NCBI GenBank assembly: GCA_938075565.1
Contig: CALJGU010000019.1
Coordinates: forward strand, 1-63,368
Length of the DNA: 63,368 bases
Origin: an uncultured Opitutales bacterium
GTDB lineage: Bacteria > Verrucomicrobiota > Verrucomicrobiia > Opitutales > UBA2995
Direction of reading: 5' to 3'
Position 1 is the first letter of the stretch; every line of letters starts with the position of its first letter. The notes under the pieces are model-generated. The model was given only the letters and a program-made list of their open reading frames with translations, did no database searches and was not told where the DNA came from. A program made the position numbers and the translations under genes. Of the stretch, positions 1-9,278 are shown in pieces.

Positions 1-819
1 CAGCAGTTGGATGGCTTCTTGAATTTCCAATGCGGTTCCAACGGTATCACCGAGAGGCTGATTCATATCAGTCACGAGCGCCACGCAGCGACGTTTCAAG
101 GAACGTCCAACACGCGTGATGGAGCGAGCCAGTTGGCGAGCTTGCTCTACGTCCTTAATAAAAGATCCGTTACCCCACTTCACATCGACAACTAAGCCTT
201 CCGCTCCTTCTGCCAATTTTTTACTCAAAACACTACCGGTGATGAGTGGCAGACTTGGAATAGTCGCTGTGTTTTGGCGAAGACGGTAAAGAGAGCCATC
301 AACAGGTGCGATTTCCGTGCTCTGGTCACAAATCGTGCAGCCTGTGGTTTTCAGCTGATTTACGAATTGCTCCAGATCCAACTTGCTGTTGAAGCCTGGA
401 ATCGCGTCCAACTTATCGAGACTGCTTATTAGAAACTCTTCATCCTGACCGACCATCATTGGCATAACAACGCCGCAGGCTACTGCCAGAGGAGTAAGCA
501 CTAGGGAGGTCTTGTCCCCTACTCCTCCCGTAGAATATTTGTCGATTTTCGGACGGGTAATCTTGGAAAGGTCGACCACTTCACCGGAGAGCATCATCTC
601 TTCAGCCAAAATAGCGGTTTCCTGAGCAGACATCCCCTGAAAATATATGGCCATTGCAAGCGCAGCCATTTGATATTCAGGCATTTCCTTATCTAGCAAG
701 GAATCTACAATGTATCGAATTTCTTCTTGGGAAAACTCCCCTCCGTCGCGCTTTTTCTCTACTAAGTACGCGTAGGACGGTTTAATGAACTTCCTAGGTG
801 TAAGGATCTTTTTTCTCAT
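1..819 (-). CDS. Thymidine/pyrimidine-nucleoside phosphorylase family protein, partial, diverged signature
   Basis: N-terminal 273 codons; the C-terminus lies beyond the left edge (family about 430-450 residues). Members split thymidine or uridine with phosphate into base and pentose-1-phosphate. Seen: helical start after ATG 819 (MRKKILTPRKFIKPSYAYLV), phosphate loop KYSTGGVGDK, then TATIPSLPLITGSVLSKKLAEG, which aligns with the base/catalytic R-S-K region, and DVKWGNGSF. Odd: the family signature SGRGLGHTGGTLDKLE is replaced by VGQDEEFLISSLDKLD with no length change, so the Ser and Thr that normally help bind phosphate are missing while flanking residues are intact. This is not a frameshift. 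It is probably a paralogue with altered chemistry or substrate. No clear Shine-Dalgarno sequence precedes the start. Confidence 0.85.
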   Translation of the reverse strand, partial: MRKKILTPRKFIKPSYAYLVEKKRDGGEFSQEEIRYIVDSLLDKEMPEYQMAALAMAIYFQGMSAQETAILAEEMMLSGEVVDLSKITRPKIDKYSTGGVGDKTSLVLTPLAVACGVVMPMMVGQDEEFLISSLDKLDAIPGFNSKLDLEQFVNQLKTTGCTICDQSTEIAPVDGSLYRLRQNTATIPSLPLITGSVLSKKLAEGAEGLVVDVKWGNGSFIKDVEQARQLARSITRVGRSLKRRCVALVTDMNQPLGDTVGTALEIQEAIQLL

Positions 820-833
820 AGATAACGTTTACA
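820..833 (-). promoter_or_regulatory. Possible LacI-family-like operator at the phosphorylase start
   Basis: Read on the minus strand the bases are TGTAAACGTTATCT, matching the generic LacI/GalR operator TGTAAACGTTTACA at 11 of 14 positions, including the central CG. It abuts the ATG at 819, an unusual place for an operator, so it may be chance. No regulator gene is nearby. Confidence 0.2.
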
Positions 834-1157
834 GACGAGCTTAGGTGCCTCGCCTATCAAAATTGTAAACTTTTAAGTAGTAGGTAATTAGGCCCTCTCT
901 GTCGAGCATATTATCAGAGATCCGGCACTTTTTACAAAGCCTACCTAAATGACGCCCAAACAGCATTCCTAATGGCCCGACTACACCGTTAAGAGGATTC
1001 TGGATACACAGGAATTTCAATCCCTAGCCCTATTGTTGATGATCAAAAGGTGGGCCTTCCAAATGGTATGCCTACCTGCCTCACCGAGGATAGAACTCCT
1101 TAAGATCCACCTTGGTATATACTTGCAGTTTTAAATCCACCTACATTCCTTGGTTGG
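834..1157. other. Intergenic region between divergent phosphorylase gene and argS
   Basis: This stretch separates two divergently transcribed genes and must hold both promoters. I see AT-rich patches near 870-890 and 1115-1135 but no convincing -35/-10 pair, no hairpin with a T-run and no plausible small gene. Confidence 0.6.
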
Positions 1158-2921
1158 ATGACGATATGGTTCGACATAGCCACTGGCCTCAATGAGACGG
1201 TCGCTGCAGTAGCAGAGCAATTAGAAGAGTTCGATGAAACGTTTTCTCCTGAAGTAAGACAGGCAGATCCACGCTTTGGCGACTACCAGGCGAATGGCGT
1301 ATTGCCCTACGCAAAACGCAATCAGAAGAATCCACGTGCTCTGGCAGAAACACTGATCAAGTCCCTGGTTGATTCAGGAAAGATTGATACGGCCCAGATT
1401 GAGATCTCGGTCGCAGGTCCTGGCTTTATCAATTTCAAGTTGAGCGAAGCATTTCTGTTCGAATGGCTAAAAAAATTCCGCACAGCCGATGACTATGGCA
1501 AGGCAGCAGCACAAAGATTGAAGGGGAAAAAAATCGTCGTCGACTATGGCTCACCCAACTCAGCCAAGCAAATGCATGTGGGGCACTTGAGGTCCACTGT
1601 CATTGGAGAAGCTATTAAAAGAATGCTGGCTTACTTTGGTGCAGAGGTGATTGGAGATAATCACTTAGGCGATTGGGGAACTGCTTTTGGGAAACTCATT
1701 CTGGCCATCAAACGGAAGAACTTCAAGCTGGATGCCGATCACGATGATCCGCTAGCAGAGTTGGAGGCGCTGTATAAATGGGGCAATAAACTCACTGATG
1801 AAGATAAAGCTGCTCTAGTTGAAGCCCGCGAAGAGCTCGTGAAGCTCCAAGAGGGCGATGAAGAGAACGTCGCCATGTGGGAAGCAATCAACCGCATCAG
1901 CAGCCAAGGTTTTAACAAAATCTATAGCCGCCTCGGCATCAAATTCGATTACGAACTTGGGGAAAGCTTTTACCGGGATAAGGTGCAACGCATCTACGAC
2001 GAGCTGGAAGAAACAGGTGTTGGTGAAGAGAGCGAAGGAGCCCAGGTTGTTTTCTTTCCGGACCATAAGCGCTACAAGAAACAACCATTCCTTTACCGGA
2101 AGTCCGATGGGGCCTCCAATTATGCAAGTACGGACCTAGCGACGGTCCTTTATAGACTGGAAGCGTTTAATGCCGCTGAGATCATTTACGTAACCGATGA
2201 CCGACAACGGGATCACTTCGCCCAACTCTTCATTACCGTCGATCGATGGTTTAAAGCCAAAGGCTATAAAGAGCCTGAGCTACACCACGTATATTTTGGC
2301 ACCATTCTGGGAGAAGACAAAAAGCCCATTAAATCTCGAAGTGGCACACCGGTCCTTTTGAGTGATTTGCTGGATGAGGCAGTCGAGCGCTCGAGAAAAG
2401 TGGTTGAAGCGAAGAACCCAGACCTTTCGGAAGAGGAAAAGTCCAACATCGCGGAAACCGTCGGTGTATCCGCGGTGCGCTATGCAGACCTGATGCAAAA
2501 CCGCTCTACGGACTACATTTTCTCCTGGGAAAAGCTACTTAGTATGGAAGGTAACACCGCGCCATACCTGCTCTACGCAGTTGCTAGAAACAAAAGCATT
2601 TTCCGTAAAGTTGGAGTATCGGAAGATAGCGCGTTGGAAAAAGCCAGTATTCTAGAAACGGGTACAGAAGTCGCACTCGCCAGAAAGATATCTGCATTCC
2701 CCTACGCACTGGAACTTGCCATCAGCGACCTTAGACCGCACCTCCTTTGTTCCTATCTCTTTGAACTTTCTGGAGCCTATAGCTCTTTCTTCAATGCAGA
2801 TCACGTCAATGTGGAGGATCTAGCGGTTAGAGACCGAAGACTCTTACTCTGCAAACAGACTATGATCGTTCTCGAAACCGGCCTTGAACTCCTCGGGATC
2901 AATACGCTGGATCGGATGTAG
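1158..2921 (+). CDS. argS: Arginyl-tRNA synthetase
   Basis: Class I synthetase charging tRNA-Arg with arginine in the cytoplasm. The 587-residue length is normal. Seen: N-terminal tRNA-binding add-on domain (residues 1-110), the HIGH-region motif SPNSAKQMHVGHLRST at about 132-147, YVTDDRQRDHFAQLF in the Rossmann core, KPIKSRSGTPVLLSDLLDEA in place of a KMSKS loop (as in most ArgRS), and the C-terminal DALR anticodon domain ending LLGINTLDRM. The ATG at 1158 gives the expected N-terminus; no strong ribosome-binding site is visible. It stands alone, facing the M24 peptidase gene. Confidence 0.97.
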   Translation: MTIWFDIATGLNETVAAVAEQLEEFDETFSPEVRQADPRFGDYQANGVLPYAKRNQKNPRALAETLIKSLVDSGKIDTAQIEISVAGPGFINFKLSEAFLFEWLKKFRTADDYGKAAAQRLKGKKIVVDYGSPNSAKQMHVGHLRSTVIGEAIKRMLAYFGAEVIGDNHLGDWGTAFGKLILAIKRKNFKLDADHDDPLAELEALYKWGNKLTDEDKAALVEAREELVKLQEGDEENVAMWEAINRISSQGFNKIYSRLGIKFDYELGESFYRDKVQRIYDELEETGVGEESEGAQVVFFPDHKRYKKQPFLYRKSDGASNYASTDLATVLYRLEAFNAAEIIYVTDDRQRDHFAQLFITVDRWFKAKGYKEPELHHVYFGTILGEDKKPIKSRSGTPVLLSDLLDEAVERSRKVVEAKNPDLSEEEKSNIAETVGVSAVRYADLMQNRSTDYIFSWEKLLSMEGNTAPYLLYAVARNKSIFRKVGVSEDSALEKASILETGTEVALARKISAFPYALELAISDLRPHLLCSYLFELSGAYSSFFNADHVNVEDLAVRDRRLLLCKQTMIVLETGLELLGINTLDRM

Positions 2922-2954
2922 GGGAAGAGCTGGTGTCTGGCTTTTTGCATCCAT

Positions 2955-3005
2955 AGGTTTCAAGGAAGTCCTAAAACCTGGTCACTGAATACTGAAACCT
3001 TTTTC
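2955..3005 (+). terminator. Candidate terminator downstream of argS
   Basis: AGGTTTCA at 2955-2962 is complementary to TGAAACCT at 2993-3000, followed by a five-T run that enters the end of the convergent M24 gene. The left arm can also pair locally with 2969-2979 (TCCTAAAACCT) in a tighter hairpin that lacks a T-run. Either form could end argS transcription. The long loop keeps confidence moderate. Confidence 0.35.
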
Positions 3006-4152
3006 AAGGAATCTCCCACTCGTATGGAGCACTGGATAAAAGCTCAGAGCCGTCTTTGGTCACCCATAAGACATCCTCAATTCGGCAGCCTCCCAACCCG
3101 GGGTAATAGAGTCCGGGTTCGATCGTGACCACAAATCCAGGTCGAAGGGTTTGTTTTATGTTTCCAATCCTTATCGATTCATGGATCTCAAGACCCAATC
3201 CATGGCCGGTTCCATGGAAGAATCCAGTAGGAACCCCATTAACCTCTTTGGTTTCATAACCTTCCTTTTCGAAAAGCGCCTGAATCGCTCGATGAATCTT
3301 TCGACCTTGGGCATTCGCTCGAACCATAGAGATGGCGATTTTTTGAGCTTCGTGAACAGTCGAAACTAGGCGTCGTTGCTCCTCACTCGCTTCTCCTTTT
3401 AAGAACGTTCGAGTCATATCGCCAAAGTAGCCGTGGTTCATCATCCTCGGAAAGATATCTACAATGATAAGCTCATTTGCTGCTAGCGGTCCAGAGCCTA
3501 CACAATGCGGGTCACAAGCCTGATCTCCACCGGCCACGATAGTGTTCATCGCGACACCTCCCATTCTCAGGCAGTTAACATCAATTTCCTGCCGAAGGCG
3601 CTCACTGGTTAGTGGCTTACCTTCAAAGTGAATCAGACCCTCTTTGATCTCGGAGGCTTCGAGCGTCTGCTTAACGATGCGGAATCCTGCAGCAGAGCAG
3701 CGGTTTCCCTCGCGCACCATCTCAGCCTCAATGCCCGTCTTCTCTAAGCGTGCAGGAAACAAGGCACCCTTTACTACCTGAAAATCAATCTTGTGCTTGT
3801 GCAGGCCTTCGGAAACCCAAACAGGAAAATTCTGTGGCAAACGAAGAATATCAATATGGTACACATTGACCAACCAAGCAATTTGGTCGGCCACCGTTAC
3901 AGTACGCCGGTCTCTCCATTCCTTGGCCGACCGATCAACCGCTGTCAGAGACAATATCTCAGTGAACCGCGATTCTTTCTGCGCCCGGTTAAATTCGAGG
4001 TCGCTAAACACACCGATGGACTTTCGACCCATCCGCAGACTGAGAAATGGATCCGGGACAGAAAAGCCCGATAAATAGCGTTGATCAGGATCCTGCTCAG
4101 AATCTGCAAAGATGCAGTCAGCAACAACGGGACGTTTTTTCCTTTTGACCAT
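3004..4152 (-). CDS. M24 family metallopeptidase (Xaa-Pro aminopeptidase-like)
   Basis: Predicted cytoplasmic dinuclear-metal aminopeptidase or prolidase with the pita-bread fold. The metal-ligand pattern is visible: Asp232 (in VDIFPR), Asp245 (GDMTRT), His at HGTGHG (about 313-317), Glu345 (TIEPG) and Glu359 (CRIED). The N-terminal 150 residues form the creatinase-like non-catalytic domain. There is no signal peptide. The ATG at 4152 begins a lysine/arginine-rich MVKRKKRP. It converges on argS and is divergent from the DUF192 lipoprotein gene, with only 29 bases between starts, so those two promoters must overlap. Exact substrate cannot be told from sequence. Confidence 0.88.
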   Translation of the reverse strand: MVKRKKRPVVADCIFADSEQDPDQRYLSGFSVPDPFLSLRMGRKSIGVFSDLEFNRAQKESRFTEILSLTAVDRSAKEWRDRRTVTVADQIAWLVNVYHIDILRLPQNFPVWVSEGLHKHKIDFQVVKGALFPARLEKTGIEAEMVREGNRCSAAGFRIVKQTLEASEIKEGLIHFEGKPLTSERLRQEIDVNCLRMGGVAMNTIVAGGDQACDPHCVGSGPLAANELIIVDIFPRMMNHGYFGDMTRTFLKGEASEEQRRLVSTVHEAQKIAISMVRANAQGRKIHRAIQALFEKEGYETKEVNGVPTGFFHGTGHGLGLEIHESIRIGNIKQTLRPGFVVTIEPGLYYPGLGGCRIEDVLWVTKDGSELLSSAPYEWEIP

Positions 4153-4181
4153 CGTCTAAGACCATTTAACTCCTAGAGAAA

Positions 4182-4730
4182 ATGTCTAGGCTATTAGATT
4201 TCATGTCCTCAAGATCCATCGTCCTTGTTTGGAGCCTCACCCTGATAATCACCTCCATGTCGGTTGGGTGCGATAAATCGGCTGAAGGAGCCAGCACCAA
4301 CTCGGAGCCTGCTACCGTGGACGAATGGCTACCGCTGCAATTGGACGGTAAAGCCATTCAGATCCAGATCGCATACAAACAACATGAGCTAAGCAAAGGA
4401 CTCATGTATCGAGCGTCTATGGGCGAGCACCAAGGAATGCTCTTCTTTTATGGGCCTCCCAAGCAAATGAGCTTTTTTATGCGGAACACCAAGATCCCCT
4501 TGGACATCGGTTATTTCACATCTGACGGCGTGTTAAGAGAGATCTATCCCATGTATCCCATGGATGAACGCAGCGTAAGATCAAGGAGGAGCGACATTCT
4601 TATAGCCTTGGAAATGAACCAGGGTTGGTATGCCAAGAACGGTGTCAAACCAGGAGCAACTTTCGATCTACCATCATTGAAGGCGGCCTTACTTCGCCGC
4701 GGAATACCCGAATCGAAAATTCTTTTCTAA
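4182..4730 (+). CDS. DUF192 family lipoprotein
   Basis: 182 residues. An N-terminal hydrophobic segment ends in a lipobox-like SVGC (Cys about 30), so it is likely an exported lipoprotein. The rest is a DUF192 domain: SKGLMYRASMGEHQGMLFFY, SFFMRNTKIPLDIGYF and ALEMNQGWYAKNGVKPG are its typical blocks. The function of DUF192 proteins is unknown. The stop codon overlaps the stop of the convergent M16 gene by four bases. MSSRS at codon 8 is an alternative start that still leaves a full signal sequence. Confidence 0.85.
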   Translation: MSRLLDFMSSRSIVLVWSLTLIITSMSVGCDKSAEGASTNSEPATVDEWLPLQLDGKAIQIQIAYKQHELSKGLMYRASMGEHQGMLFFYGPPKQMSFFMRNTKIPLDIGYFTSDGVLREIYPMYPMDERSVRSRRSDILIALEMNQGWYAKNGVKPGATFDLPSLKAALLRRGIPESKILF

Positions 4731-7282
4731 GCCTCTTCGGGACGCACGATGAGTTCAAGCCGCTGTTCTTCTTTGAAGTAGGTCTCTGCGAAGGCAGCCA
4801 GGTCATCAATTGTCACCGCATCCAATTTGGAATCGAAGTTCATCCAATCATTCACGGGGAGGTCGTAAGTGGCATTCAAGCCGGCTTGCATCGCCCGAGC
4901 ACCCATCGTCTGTAAACTCATTCGTCGCTGAGCTTTCAATCGGATTTTAATACGATCCAGCTCATCTTGCTCTACTTTGCCTGAGCGAATGCGCTCCATT
5001 TCGACCGACATTTCTTCAAGGACTTGCTCAGCAGTAGAGGGATGAGTTCCCCCATAGAGAAACAGCATTCCTGAATCTAATCCAATGACACGACTGCTAC
5101 CGACGAAATAGGCCAAGCCCAAGTCATCTCGGACTCGTTCGAAAAGCTGACTGCTCATCCCACTGAAAAGCTCATCCAGGACTGAAGCCTGAATCATCAA
5201 ATCATCCTGTCTCACTCCGACACAGGGGAATGCTTGGAAGACCACCGCTTGTTCCCGATCCATTGAAACTTCAGATCGGCCAGTATTAGCCGGACGATCA
5301 AAAGCGGGAAGCTCCTCTGAAACGTTATTGGAAGGAAGTCTTGAAAATAGCTCTGATAACCGTGGCTCAACGATGGAGCGATCAAAGAGTCCGCTCACCG
5401 AAACCACACAGTTTTCCGAATGGATCATAGAAGACAGGTAAGCTTGCACATCTTCCGGCTTCAAAGACTCCAAGTGTTCGACTCGGCCGTACGCATTTAC
5501 TGAATACGGGAAATCGCCAAAGAAAAGATTTCGCAGCTCTCGAATCCCAAAATCCACAACATCGTCCAGGGTCTCTTTAACGTGAGCAATCTGTCCTTCG
5601 CGTTCGCGTTCGAAGGTTTCGGAATCCACCTTTAACTGAAACAGGGACTGCTCCAGCAATTCCAATCCTAGCTCCAAATCCTGAGGTAAGACTTCCAAGC
5701 TCAATCCGAATGTGTTGTTTCCGGAGAACTCTGAGAAAGACCCACCAAGCGACTCAATAGAGTTGGCCACTTCGGAAGCGGATCGTGCTTCCGTATCTTT
5801 AGTTAGAAGATTTGCCGCTAAAGCAGAGATACCACGTTGTTCTGGTTTTTCCCACAAAGCACCTCCCTTGAAAATGATGCGGATATGGACTTTCGGAAGA
5901 TCGGGGCTTTCCTGAAATAATAAACGTGCGCCGTTCTCCAGAGACACTTCATCGAACTCATGAACCCTTGCTTCTGCCTCGCCAGTGGAAATGGATTCTT
6001 GTTCATCCTTCTCCGGATCAAATGTAATTTGGGTAAGCCGATCGGGAACTAAGTATTCGTTCAGAAGACGCTTCAAATCTTCGGTTGTTACGGAACGTAA
6101 CTGGTCGAGATAGACACGTGGATAATCGAGATCACCGACCATTACTTCTGCAGCACCAATCCGGGCTGCCTGTCCACTCATGGTCTTACGATTATTGATC
6201 TCGCCGACCATGGCTTGACGCAGTGACTTCTGAATCCGGAAGTCTTCTATCAAAGATTCCTTTAGAGTATCGGCCTCTTCCCAAAAGGCTTTGAGAGCCT
6301 CATCCTTCTTATCAGGGTCGGTCATCATTGAAACCCATAGGAGCCCCGATGTCCCGGGGTTCCAACTCGAAACGTCCACATAGTGAACTACACCGCGATC
6401 TTGCCGAAGTCGTTCCCATAGGATCGAACTATCACCATTCCCCAGAATGCTTGAAAGCAAGCTGAGCCCGGTTGCATCTGGATGGCGCAAGCCAGGAATA
6501 GTAAAACCTAGACCAATCCGACTCACGTTCACGTCGCCATTCAATGACTGTTGGCGTTTCGACAACGCTTTCGGTTCTTCGGGAATGTAAAGCGATTCCA
6601 ATCTCTGACGTGGATATGCTTCCAGCATCTCGGAAGAAGACTTAAAAATCTCTTCCGCATTCACATCGCCGGTAATTACCAACACCATGTTATTGGGCAC
6701 GTAACGGGACTTATAATAATCCATCAACTCGTCACGGGTCACCGTCTCAAAAATATCTTTGTAGCCAATTACTGGGTACTTGTAGGGATGAACACGGTAG
6801 GCTGTTTCAAAAACGGCGCGACCAAGAAGTTGGTCGGGGTCATCTTTCCCCATATCAATTTCCCGAAGAATCACCTGACGTTCCTTCTCCACTTCCTCCT
6901 CCGGCAAAGTAGAATTGAAACCAGCATCGGCGAGTATGTCTATTGCGCCCAGAGTATGCTCACTTGGCAGGTCTATGTAATAAACAGTCCGATCGAAAGT
7001 GGTATAGGCGTTGATATACCCTCCCAGGCTTTGCACCTCTCGGCTAATCTGTTTTCCGGATCTTTTTTCAGTCCCCTTAAACAGCATATGCTCAAGATAA
7101 TGAGAGACGCCCGCTCCCAGCAAAGGGCCTTCATGAATACTGCCAGTATTCACCCAAAGCTGGACGGAACTTACTTGGCTACTCGAGTCCTCACGGACCA
7201 GAATGGTCATTCCGTTTTCAAGAACACGACGATGGACAGGTTCCGCAAATAGCGCTTCAAGTACAGTATCAAGTGAGTCCAT
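4727..7282 (-). CDS. M16 family zinc metallopeptidase (insulinase/PqqL-like, two-unit)
   Basis: 851 residues with the duplicated M16 architecture. The active N-terminal half has the inverted zinc motif HYLEH (His61, Glu64, His65) and a downstream Glu141 in REIDMG about 76 residues later, the third ligand in this family. The C-terminal half (from about 430: GGALWEKPEQRGISALAANL) has the same fold without the HxxEH motif. There is no signal peptide, so it is probably cytoplasmic. It is the last gene of the rpmI-to-M16 minus-strand run, 11 bases after the Minf_1886 gene, and ends against the DUF192 gene with overlapping stops. Confidence 0.92.
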   Translation of the reverse strand: MDSLDTVLEALFAEPVHRRVLENGMTILVREDSSSQVSSVQLWVNTGSIHEGPLLGAGVSHYLEHMLFKGTEKRSGKQISREVQSLGGYINAYTTFDRTVYYIDLPSEHTLGAIDILADAGFNSTLPEEEVEKERQVILREIDMGKDDPDQLLGRAVFETAYRVHPYKYPVIGYKDIFETVTRDELMDYYKSRYVPNNMVLVITGDVNAEEIFKSSSEMLEAYPRQRLESLYIPEEPKALSKRQQSLNGDVNVSRIGLGFTIPGLRHPDATGLSLLSSILGNGDSSILWERLRQDRGVVHYVDVSSWNPGTSGLLWVSMMTDPDKKDEALKAFWEEADTLKESLIEDFRIQKSLRQAMVGEINNRKTMSGQAARIGAAEVMVGDLDYPRVYLDQLRSVTTEDLKRLLNEYLVPDRLTQITFDPEKDEQESISTGEAEARVHEFDEVSLENGARLLFQESPDLPKVHIRIIFKGGALWEKPEQRGISALAANLLTKDTEARSASEVANSIESLGGSFSEFSGNNTFGLSLEVLPQDLELGLELLEQSLFQLKVDSETFEREREGQIAHVKETLDDVVDFGIRELRNLFFGDFPYSVNAYGRVEHLESLKPEDVQAYLSSMIHSENCVVSVSGLFDRSIVEPRLSELFSRLPSNNVSEELPAFDRPANTGRSEVSMDREQAVVFQAFPCVGVRQDDLMIQASVLDELFSGMSSQLFERVRDDLGLAYFVGSSRVIGLDSGMLFLYGGTHPSTAEQVLEEMSVEMERIRSGKVEQDELDRIKIRLKAQRRMSLQTMGARAMQAGLNATYDLPVNDWMNFDSKLDAVTIDDLAAFAETYFKEEQRLELIVRPEEA

Positions 7283-7293
7283 TCAGTAGCGTG

Positions 7294-7746
7294 CTAATTT
7301 TCCGACACGTCCTTTTTTGATGGTCCCTTGCGTTTCCGATCACGGAAAGAAGGGATTCTTCGATCTTTGGGAACAAAGGGATTTAGGAATGCGGATTTGA
7401 AATCATATCCACCATCGAAATCTTCACGGCGGTCGGTGTCCGTTTTTCCTAATACACCAAATTCTACCAGATTGAACACGATATCACCAAAGTCACGGCA
7501 ACGCTTTACATTCCAATCTTTAAAGACGGTCAAGGTGAGAGGACCATATTGGTCGAGCGCATACTTACGAATTCCTTCGAGCAACTCCTGACCAGAAACA
7601 TGGTGGGAGGTACGCGTTTTATCTTCGCTTAATTCTTTCACGGTGAAGTCCAGGGCTTTCCGGATGAAGAAATAAGCGCCTTTACTAAAACGGCCGTCAT
7701 CCTTGATTACAAGGTCTACGACTTCCGAAAAATCTTTTCCGCTCAT
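7294..7746 (-). CDS. Minf_1886 family protein (unknown function)
   Basis: 150 residues, no signal peptide. The first about 110 residues (FSKGAYFFIRKALDFTVKEL, HHVSGQELLEGIRKYALDQYG, CRDFGDIVFNLVEFGVLGKT) match my memory of the Minf_1886 family found mainly in PVC bacteria and near-neighbour phyla. The tail is rich in Lys, Arg and Asp. It lies 75 bases after gatB and 11 bases before the M16 gene, in the same direction. The function is unknown; its place beside gatB could mean a translation-linked role, but that is inference. Confidence 0.8.
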   Translation of the reverse strand: MSGKDFSEVVDLVIKDDGRFSKGAYFFIRKALDFTVKELSEDKTRTSHHVSGQELLEGIRKYALDQYGPLTLTVFKDWNVKRCRDFGDIVFNLVEFGVLGKTDTDRREDFDGGYDFKSAFLNPFVPKDRRIPSFRDRKRKGPSKKDVSEN

Positions 7747-7821
7747 AGGTGCTCAGTCTGTGCAGGTATTATTAAACAAGTATGGCTTCATCAGGGACAG
7801 AAGAAAGGCGAAATTTCAGAT

Positions 7822-9276
7822 TTAGCCTTTTTTATCAATCAACTCCTTGAGCACTTGGTCGACCAGCGAGGGATTGGCTTTGCCACGAGTCGCTTTCATC
7901 ACCTGCCCTTTAAGGAAGTTGATCGCCTTATCATTTCCACCCTGGATCTCTGCTACGGGTCCTGGATTCGCATCGATGACTTCCTGACAAACGGGCTCCA
8001 GTTCGCCAGTGTCGTTGCTTTGCTTCAGTCCTTTAGCTTCAACAATAGCAGCAGGCATGTTGCCGTTTTCAAACATATCCCCGAAGATTTGCTCCTTGGC
8101 TATGTTTTTGGAAATAGCGCCCTCCTTGATCAAGCCAACCAACTCAGCGATATGAGCAGGTGTCACTTTGCTATCCGCTAGGGTCAGGCCAGCGTTGCCA
8201 AGTTCACCAAGCAAATTGTTCACAATCCAATTGGCCGACTGCTGGGCTTCACCGGAAGCTTCAGCAGCCTCTTCAAAAAAGGCACAGAGTTCAGGATCGG
8301 GGATCAGGACGGACGTAACCGTAAAGGGAAGATCGTAGTCTTCATAGTAACGGCGTTGACGATCAAAGGGTCTCTCAGGGATGGTCCCTTCAACTCGCTC
8401 ACGCCAAGCATCGTCGATACGCACGGGCATCAAATCTGGATCGGGGAAATACCGGTAGTCATGCGACTCTTCTTTGAAGCGCATATGGTAGGAGACATTT
8501 TTTGCAGCATCCCATCCTCGCGTCTCCTGATGAATCGCTCCACCCGCTTTTGCGGTCTGGATCTGACGTTGAATTTCGTAGGCCAGACCGTTTCGAACGC
8601 CAGAGATAGAATTCATGTTCTTGATCTCTACCTTCACTCCCAGCTCTTTCTGACCGACTGGACGAATACTAATATTCGCGTCGCAGCGCATTTGCCCCTT
8701 CTCCATGTCGCAATCGGAAATGTCGCCATAGATCATCAGGTTGCGCAAAGCATTGAGGTAAGCCCAAGCTTCATCAGGTGTATGCAACACCGGCTCAGTC
8801 ACAATTTCCAATAGCGGAGTTCCGGCCCGATTATAATCAACCAAGCTATCGCTATCGAAGTGATTGAGCTTCCCAACATCTTCTTCCAAATGAGCACGAG
8901 TCAGCTCGACCCACATGTGCTCACCCATGATATTTCGCGATGGGCCGGGAAGTTCGATTTCCACTTTACCACCCTCACAGATCGGTTGATCGAATTGGGA
9001 GATTTGGTAGTTCTTTGGACTATCCGGATAAAAGTAATTCTTACGATCCCACTTGGTAATTTCGGGAATGGTGCTTTCAAGAAGCATGCCCACTTTGACC
9101 GATTTCTCAACAGCCTCGCGATTGATCACGGGCAACGCACCTGGAAATCCGAGAACGACCGGATCGGTCAACGTATTCGGGTCCTGACCAAAACCAACTC
9201 CGACCGAAGTAAATATCTTCGACTTAGTCCGAACTTGGACGTGCACCTCTAAACCAATAACGACTTCGTATTCCAT
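7822..9276 (-). CDS. gatB: Asp-tRNA(Asn)/Glu-tRNA(Gln) amidotransferase subunit B
   Basis: GatB is the tRNA-binding kinase subunit of the GatCAB complex, which activates mischarged Glu-tRNA-Gln or Asp-tRNA-Asn for amidation. 484 residues, normal length. Seen: N-terminal EVVIGLEVHVQVRTKSKIF, the cradle signature DYNRAGTPLLEIVTEP, GQMRCDANISI, RYFPDPDLMPV, and a C-terminal YqeY-like helical domain ending ATRGKANPSLVDQVLKELID. It starts two bases after the gatA stop, so the pair is translationally coupled. Confidence 0.97.
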   Translation of the reverse strand: MEYEVVIGLEVHVQVRTKSKIFTSVGVGFGQDPNTLTDPVVLGFPGALPVINREAVEKSVKVGMLLESTIPEITKWDRKNYFYPDSPKNYQISQFDQPICEGGKVEIELPGPSRNIMGEHMWVELTRAHLEEDVGKLNHFDSDSLVDYNRAGTPLLEIVTEPVLHTPDEAWAYLNALRNLMIYGDISDCDMEKGQMRCDANISIRPVGQKELGVKVEIKNMNSISGVRNGLAYEIQRQIQTAKAGGAIHQETRGWDAAKNVSYHMRFKEESHDYRYFPDPDLMPVRIDDAWRERVEGTIPERPFDRQRRYYEDYDLPFTVTSVLIPDPELCAFFEEAAEASGEAQQSANWIVNNLLGELGNAGLTLADSKVTPAHIAELVGLIKEGAISKNIAKEQIFGDMFENGNMPAAIVEAKGLKQSNDTGELEPVCQEVIDANPGPVAEIQGGNDKAINFLKGQVMKATRGKANPSLVDQVLKELIDKKG

Positions 9277-9278
9277 GG

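Noticed and set aside
388-540. Frameshift as the cause of the altered phosphorylase signature
   Set aside because: The altered segment has the same length as the standard one and both sides stay in the same frame with conserved residues.
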